From assembly GCA_009667805.1 (NCBI GenBank), contig CM019066.1:328705119-328769118 (forward strand): a stretch of DNA of 64,000 nt. The letters run 5' to 3'. Of the stretch, positions 57,896 through 64,000 are shown one piece after another. Both the position numbers and the translations under genes were made by a program. The notes beneath the pieces were generated by a model. It searched no databases. It was given only the letters and a program-made list of their open reading frames with translations, and was not told the DNA's origin. The number at the start of each line of letters is the position of its first letter. The first letter of the stretch is position 1. Source of the stretch: Leptobrachium leishanense. Lineage: Eukaryota; Chordata; Amphibia; Anura; Megophryidae.

Positions 57896-59150
57896 CAAAA
57901 GGAAATAAAAAAACCATAAACCTATATGTAAATATAAGTGGATGGAGAAACAAAAGCTTTTCAAAAATCATTATTTAAGCAAAATACACAAATAAAACCT
58001 TTTTGAATCCTCTGTTTCTGGATGGGAAAAATAATACAAATATCGAAGACAAAAGCTAATTTGAGTGGAGAGGTTGTATGAAAAATAAGATTCCAATTCT
58101 TGTGAAACAGGTTCAATATCTTTCTTGAATAAAAACTCACGACAGGTGGTCTGTGCAGGTTCATAGACTGAGCAAAGTTCTGCTGTTGGAAATCCAAATA
58201 GAAACAAATGAGTATGGGCCTTAATTCACAAAGTTCTTCTTTCACGACAACAGAAAAGCAAAGAGATTGGATTTATATCTGCCATAAAAAATATTAAAAT
58301 TCGATAAAGACTGACTCTTTAGAACTGTTAAAATGGGTGTGTTCAGTTATATTTTTATATTTTGGGTTGATACAGTTTCATCAAAAAGGAACTTGACCAT
58401 TATTTGCCCTCTGTGGCTTATTGTGCAATAATATTGTTTTGAGTGAGATTTGTTAAGAAAGAGCTGAATGTTCTAATTTAGTGTTGACAAACAGGTATGA
58501 CTCAAGTTGCTGTGGAATGCTGCCCGTGAGTTTCAAAGCTCCATGGGAAATGTAGTTCTTCGAGAACTGGTCGGCAGAGCATCATTCCTAGAACTGGTAA
58601 AGTTTCATAGGAGATGTGGTTCCACAACACCTGAGGGAACTACCTGTTACCCTGGTAAGGAGAAGGTGGAGAAAATAAAAGCAATTATTATTCTTATTGT
58701 TTTCATTTGAACCTGGTTATGGTGCCATAAAACTTGTTAAATATGTATATCAGAATGTAAAAAAAAATAAGAGGTTTTATTTTAACTAATTTTTGCACAA
58801 AAATATAGGTGTGTTCCTGCTGTCTGTGTAAAATGTCATTTTGATTATAAAACTGACAAAAACCTTTCTGTTGGCTTATGTGTCTCATTTATTTATAGGT
58901 TTTATTTGGTGCATTACACAATGTTGTGTGTGTTTATATTTATACGTTATTTTTTTAAAAATAATTCTTGCCAGTGAGCATATGATAAAGTTAAGGGATT
59001 TTCATATGAAAACTACAAGTTTCCGTAAAAGGTACAATTTTAAATAAATTAAGTTTCTTTGAAGGGAAGAAAAAGAGACGCAGTATTTTATGCTCTTTGT
59101 CATCGTGTCTGATATACTGCCTTTTCTGCTCAATAAATGTAAAAGGTGGA
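57896..59150 (+). other. dusp10: dusp10 3' UTR (inferred)
   Basis: Repeat-poor sequence follows the stop codon. AATAAA strings occur at 57903-57908, 58674-58679, 59043-59048 and 59132-59137. The UTR end is inferred from the last of these and from the start of a MITE at 59198. The actual cleavage site cannot be decided from sequence. Confidence 0.65.
59132..59137 (+). terminator. dusp10: Candidate polyadenylation signal
   Basis: AATAAA is followed within 15 bases by 'tgtaaaaggtggagg' and then repeat DNA. The AATAAA at 59043-59048 is an alternative. Confidence 0.5.
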
Positions 59151-59197
59151 GGTGGCTGGCCAGCCAAAAAAAAGAAAAAATGAACACCAGCAGCTTA

Positions 59198-59545
59198 GGC
59201 TGGGGTCAGATGTGCATGTTGTAGAGCGGAAGGAACGTCCATGAGAGTGGACATTCCTTCCACTCTGACGCCCATCTGGTCGCCTCGCAGTTAGTGCACT
59301 CAGTGCTGCAAGGCTTTATCCTCCTATGGAGGATAGCGCTTTGCAGCCCCATCGAACGCGCGTCGTAGTGCTTCGACAGGGGAGCTTTTAGAACGTCCAC
59401 AGCATGTCCACTGTAGCGCTGCAATTCGTGCGCACGCTACAGCCTATGGCCGGCCCCGTCGCAGCGTCACACCGCTGCGATGGACGCCAGGAGGCACGTC
59501 AGTATGGGCGCACATAAGGCCGAGTTCAGACGAGCGCACTAACTG
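59198..59545. mobile_element. PIF/Harbinger-like MITE, copy 4, with a second partial copy
   Basis: It starts GGCTGGGGTCAGATG after TTA (59195-59197) and follows the family to about 59514. There, in place of the usual right end, a new left end (TAAGGCCGAGTTCAGACGAG) begins and stops near 59545. This is either a nested or a rearranged pair. Confidence 0.65.
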
Positions 59546-59714
59546 CTCCTAAGACTATGGTCCCAAACAGCCCCAATCATATAATGCTGGGAATAGAAAA
59601 TGAAGAGGAAGCACCAGGTTGCTGTGGATTCGCTAGTACAACATTTCAGACCATTCCCTACTGAAAACAACACTTCTTTTTATAAGCGACAAGTCCAGGT
59701 TAAGCCAGAACATA

Positions 59715-60582
59715 CAGGGTTATTCAAAGAGAATCAAAGCCACCGCATGTTCGGTGACTGTTCGTTCTCTTCAATTCGGTGCGATTTGGCGATCCCATTT
59801 CGGCGACCCTGCGGTGTATTCAGCAAGCACCACAGGGCCGTCATAGTGCTGGGAAAAGCCGCCGCAAACCCGCCGAAAACTCACCGCAAAACGAGGGCGA
59901 ACGCACACCGAAACCTGCAAAAACATCTGGATTAACCCGCCGAAGATGCCGGAGAAACCCGAGCAGGAGCCGATCACCGCGCAGAGCAGCCGCCGGAAAA
60001 AACTGACACCGCAGACGAATGGAGTGAACAAAAACAGTACGCTTGAATGTTTGAAAAGTGAAACGCTGTTTGCAAAGAAATTACAGAACAAAAATGTCTG
60101 AAATTTACATATAAGATCCAATGAATGATAATAAAAAGGGCTGTTACAGAAAAAAGAAAAATTATTTAAAAAAAAAAATTTTTTTCAAAAAAATCCCCAA
60201 AAATGCCTAAAAGGTCCTAATAAATCTAAAGATAACAAGACTTTTTCCTGCAGACTATTATAATGAACGGTTTACTAGATATTGACTTAAACGGGAATAT
60301 TTTTAACATTGAAGCCTATGGGATTCGCCTGTATAAACCTGCCGAATGAAACCACTGAATGGCAGGGAAATTCGGCAACTTTTCACTGCTGGGTTTTTGT
60401 TCTCTGAATAGCCGAAGCAGTGCTTCTCTATGGGGATTTCACTGCCCTCGAACAGGCACCGATCAGGTACCGTATGTGCAGGCAATTCGCCAGGATTTGG
60501 CGAATTGTCGGCTCTCTGGATAGCCGAATGGCCAAGAAAGGTTACCTTTCGGCAGCCATTCGGATCTCTTTGAATAACCCTG
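59715..60582 (+). mobile_element. Tc1/mariner-type MITE 'M', copy 6
   Basis: CAGGGTTATTCAAAGAGAAT at the left (TA at 59713-59714) pairs with CTCTTTGAATAACCCTG at the right. It is collinear with copies 1 and 4 (ccctgcggtgtattcagcaa; aatgaatgataataaaaagg; tgaatagccgaagcagtgct). Confidence 0.8.
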
Positions 60583-62080
60583 ATAGTCATTATTTATATG
60601 TTTACATCTATGGAAAAAGGCAAAGTATGCAGATTCATACTGTAAAAAATATGAAATAAGTGCAAAATTTTAAAAAATTAGAAAAAAAAATATTAAAAAA
60701 AAATATTTAAAAAATATATATCCACAAGCGTCTTGTGGATAATTATTTTTTATAATTTATATGTATAATTTTTAGATTATTTTGTACTTCAAACAACCCC
60801 TGCATTTCCTATAATAGGATTATCCCAACCCGGTGGGGGACCTGATGTCATTGCTTGAGGGTCAGTGCCACAGCAGGGGCTGACATCCATGGTATCTCCC
60901 CACTGTCTTCAAGGCCTCAGCTTGGCGTCGAACTGTGACAAAGAGGTAGTGCGTTGGTCACGTCTTCTGTAATTTTGGTGATTGTATACCTGAGCAGGCC
61001 TCGCAATGCGTTGTCTAAAATAGCAGTTGTTTTGTGATTTGTTGGCTCTCTCCATATCATTAGGATGGTAAAAGACATTTTTTATTTAACCATCCATGTA
61101 CATGTATTGCAGTAAATATGCGATGCTCAGGGTTTGTTGTGAATCCCCTATCTGGATGCCAAAATAATGGAAGTAGGCTGTCACCAAGAGTGGAGTAATT
61201 GGGTGTCTCTGGGTGGAAAATGTTACATCACCACACATCTAACAAAATATGTCCGTAATGTTATCACATTTTCGTGGCATCCTGGCTTTTAACCCAAATT
61301 AGAAGCACAAAAACTAAGAACAGAACAACACTCTAATGTTCAATTCATGCAAGTTCTATGCAAACACTAAGCAAAACAAGGTCAACAGTGACTCATTAGT
61401 CCTGTCGTCAGGTTTGCCAACATATATGTTATGTATACACCAAAATTCACTAGTATACCAATACCTCTGCCACACTTTATGACGTTCCTTCCAAGGCTGC
61501 TAGGAGTGCAGTGGGGTTTAATCTATACCCATATGACATACATCATAATTGGGCTATATTGAAATCAAGAACTGGCAGAAGTTTACGTGTCACGTTCATG
61601 TTTTAAGCTCCCGGAGGCAAGGCGGTACCTCAACGCCTCAGGGTGTTGCGCACTCGATGCCGCAGCAGTCAATGACGCAATCGGTGCGCTCATGGTAGGT
61701 GGGTCAATTTGCGTCTATTGGCAGGCTGTGGGATGTGCTAAACCGGCCTGCAATGTGTAGACCCACCCACTGCGGGGACGGCATTGTACGCCTCGAGGCA
61801 TCAATTGGTTAATATTCTATTTGGTAGGCATATTGCGCCATCTGCTGGCCGAATGGAAATATTACATTCTGGTTTCTATGCAGGATAATTTGTAGAGTAT
61901 ACAGAGACACTCCCCACCTGGTTTTAAAAAGTGATAGCAGATCAGGCGTCATGCCCATGGTTCTAAAACTTTAGGGGCATGTTCTGGTTCCAAATGCAAC
62001 ACATGAAATTCCTTTGCATTTCTCCTGTGAAACACCATATCGACTATACACGATTTAAAGCACCTGTACACCACTGGGTA
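60583..62080. other. Unassigned sequence, 1.5 kb
   Basis: An A/T-rich stretch at 60660-60720 is followed by unique-looking DNA. No exon, TIR pair or tRNA-like box pair recognised. Confidence 0.4.
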
Positions 62081-62088
62081 CTTCTGAA

Positions 62089-62899
62089 TAGACTTGTGCA
62101 CCGATTTTTTTTTCGGTTCGGTTCATTCGGGTTTTGTAAATTTTCGTTTCGGCTTGTTTCGGGCAATTTCCGTTTCGGTTCGTTTCGTTTTCGTTTCGTC
62201 TCTCGTATCGACTTTTTTTTTGTAATTTTGGAAATTTTCGAGTTTTTCGGAACGTCTGTTCTCCTCGCTTCAAAGTGTCTATTCGTTTTGACGTAAACTA
62301 ATGGTTTTTCGGATCCGATATTTCTGTCGATACGATAATTCTGTCGATACGATAATTCCGCCATTGAGATTTCTCATGTTTTACAAGAAGGATACATTGA
62401 GATTTCTCTGGTTTCCCAGGAAGGATACATTGAGATTTCTCTGGTTTTCCAGGAAGGATACATTGCGAGTTCTCTGGTTTTACAAGAAGGATACATTGAG
62501 ATTTCTCATGTTTTACAAGAAGGATACATTGAGATTTCTCTGGTTTTACAAGAAGGATACATTGAGATTTCTCTGGTTTTACAAGAAGGATACATTGAGA
62601 TGGGAATGATACAAAATTACAGAATCAGCGATACAACCAAAAAATACGTTGTCCGAAATTACTGAAATGGAACCGAAATCAGGAAGGGAGCCGAAATTAT
62701 GAATGGAGCGAAAATGATTTTCGATTTTACACATTTCTAGTCCATTCGAAAATTCCGAACAAATTTTCGTTTCGTAAATTTTTTCGGATCTGCCGTTTTC
62801 GGATCTGAAAATTTTCGGAAAATCGGCCGAATCCGAATGCACGAATCGGGAAATTTCGTGAAAATTCCAAAATTCCGAAACCCGAAACGCACATCCCTA
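62089..62899. mobile_element. hAT-type MITE with a LINE-derived minisatellite
   Basis: It begins TAGACTTGTGCACCGA and ends CGCACATCCCTA. It is flanked by the perfect 8-bp duplication CTTCTGAA (62081-62088 and 62900-62907). The subterminal DNA repeats 'cgtttcggttcg'-type and 'ccgaaaatttt' phrases. The core is a tandem array of a 33-bp unit. Confidence 0.85.
62381..62600. repeat. 33-bp minisatellite derived from a LINE tail
   Basis: About seven units of 'aaggatacattgagatttct' followed by 'ctggttttacaag' (variant 'ctggttttccagg'). The unit is the reverse-strand sequence of the LINE 3' terminus ('accaggaaggatacattgag', 'atttctctcgttttc' at 33060-33100). Confidence 0.9.
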
Positions 62900-62907
62900 C
62901 TTCTGAA

Positions 62908-63712
62908 ACTCCCTAAACCAAGTGCAGGGCCAAGAGGATATGAGCAGAAGGGGACATGTGATACCGACCTGACTCAATAAAGGTCTTTTTGAGAAAATGC
63001 TAACAATGTTTTGGCCATTCATTAACAACGCTTCTTTACCTGATTATTTTTAATGCATTTTGGCATTTAATTAACATTTCTGTTTATACGGGTCACATAA
63101 TTACATCATTTATATTGATTTGTGCAATTGATATAAGGTGACTAACAGATTTCTGTACCCCAACTGGGTTACATCGGTTACCGCTTCCTGACCATACCCG
63201 CGTTCTCTTCCCAGCAGGCTTTCATGCCTTCCTCCAGTCCTTAGACGAAGATTAAGGAAAGGTACAAGTAGAGAGCTTTCCTAGCATCCCCCAGAAATAA
63301 GACAACAAAGTAGATCTGGCAGCTTTCTTATAACAGCAACAACAATTACCGCCCTGATTGAGCTACATATATACAGACAGTCCCAGGGTAGCGTGGCAAC
63401 CAATAAAATATAACACCCTGACATTTTACAGCACTACATCATAATCCCTCCCCTAGAAAATGTTGTGAGTTTCTGATGTTATTGTTCCTTCTGCTTCATG
63501 GCAGTGGGACATAATTAGACCAGGACAGATAATGGGATAAACACTGCTCAGCATTCCTAGACAGAACAATGACAATTGTGAATGGTTAACAGGATTACAG
63601 TCTAACATCAGATAACGGGGCAGTGTTTGCCTGAAAAGGCAGATCAAGAATAGACCACTCAAACATACGCAGATCATGAGCATATTCCTGAGAGGGGGAT
63701 GCTAGAAAAGAC
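62908..63712. other. Unassigned sequence
   Basis: No coding exon or repeat terminus recognised. Confidence 0.4.
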
Positions 63713-63715
63713 TAA

Positions 63716-63964
63716 GGCCGGGGTCAGACGAGCGTTTTGCAGAGTGGAAGGAATGTCCGTGAGAGTGGACATTCCTTCCACTCTGACGCCTGACTGGCCA
63801 CCTCGCTGAGCACAGTTAGTGCGCTCAGAGCTGCAAAGCTCGATCCTCCTATGGAGGATCGTGCTTTGCAGCCCCGTCGAGCGCGCGTTGTAGCGTTTCA
63901 ACGGAGAGGCTTTCAGAACGTCTGCAGCAGGCTCGCTGTAGTGCGCACAATTCTGACCCCGGCC
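63716..63964. mobile_element. PIF/Harbinger-like MITE, copy 5
   Basis: GGCCGGGGTCAGACGAGCG at the left pairs with CTGACCCCGGCC at the right. TAA flanks both ends (63713-63715 and 63965-63967). This is the cleanest copy of the family here. Confidence 0.9.
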
Positions 63965-64000
63965 TAAGATAACCCACCCAGCAACCCACCCACCTCAGCA

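Overview
The window looks like anuran (frog) nuclear DNA. It holds the last two coding exons of one vertebrate gene, dusp10 (MAP-kinase phosphatase 5), on the + strand at 48911-49279 and 57630-57895. The rest is intron, 3' UTR and downstream DNA packed with transposable elements. The frog assignment is an inference from the mix of CR1 and a second LINE, a chromodomain Ty3/Gypsy element, Tc1-like elements with IR/DR ends, and PIF/Harbinger-, piggyBac- and hAT-type MITEs plus a Helitron. No other host gene, tRNA gene, rRNA or CRISPR array was recognised. The rhodanese-encoding first coding exon of dusp10 was not found, so bases 1-48910 are probably mostly or wholly intron.

Layout. 1-13.9 kb: MITEs, a CATA-rich degenerate satellite interrupted by a hAT MITE, an unclassified repeat carrying a Helitron, LINE tails and a tRNA-derived SINE. 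13.9-24.6 kb: a nearly full-length CR1 LINE on the minus strand, split by a young Ty3/Gypsy chromovirus (16874-22697) with almost identical LTRs and a 5-bp target duplication. 24.6-35.4 kb: palindromic and TIR MITEs (several piggyBac TTAA types), LINE ends and a second tRNA SINE. 35.46-38.64 kb: a decayed Tc1-like transposon with a solo LTR in its left inverted repeat and a CR1 scrap in its right one. 39.5-47 kb: more MITEs. 47262-48878: a Tc1-like transposon with an uninterrupted 340-aa DD34E transposase, ending 32 bp before a dusp10 exon. 49.3-57.6 kb: the last dusp10 intron with MITEs, a CR1 tail and a 374-bp palindrome. 57.9-59.15 kb: 3' UTR with several AATAAA signals. 59.2-64 kb: downstream MITEs, including a hAT element with an internal 33-bp minisatellite.

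How the parts relate. The window is a record of nested insertions whose order can be read from target duplications and from empty sites in sister copies. Minisatellites with units of about 19-39 bp have arisen inside at least six unrelated elements (two hAT MITEs, a Helitron, two LTR families, one LINE). The two tRNA-headed SINEs carry two different LINE-type tails. The CR1 and Gypsy elements lie antisense to dusp10.

Limits: family assignments rest on termini, target duplications and protein motifs read by eye. No database was searched. Boundaries described as approximate could be off by tens of bases.
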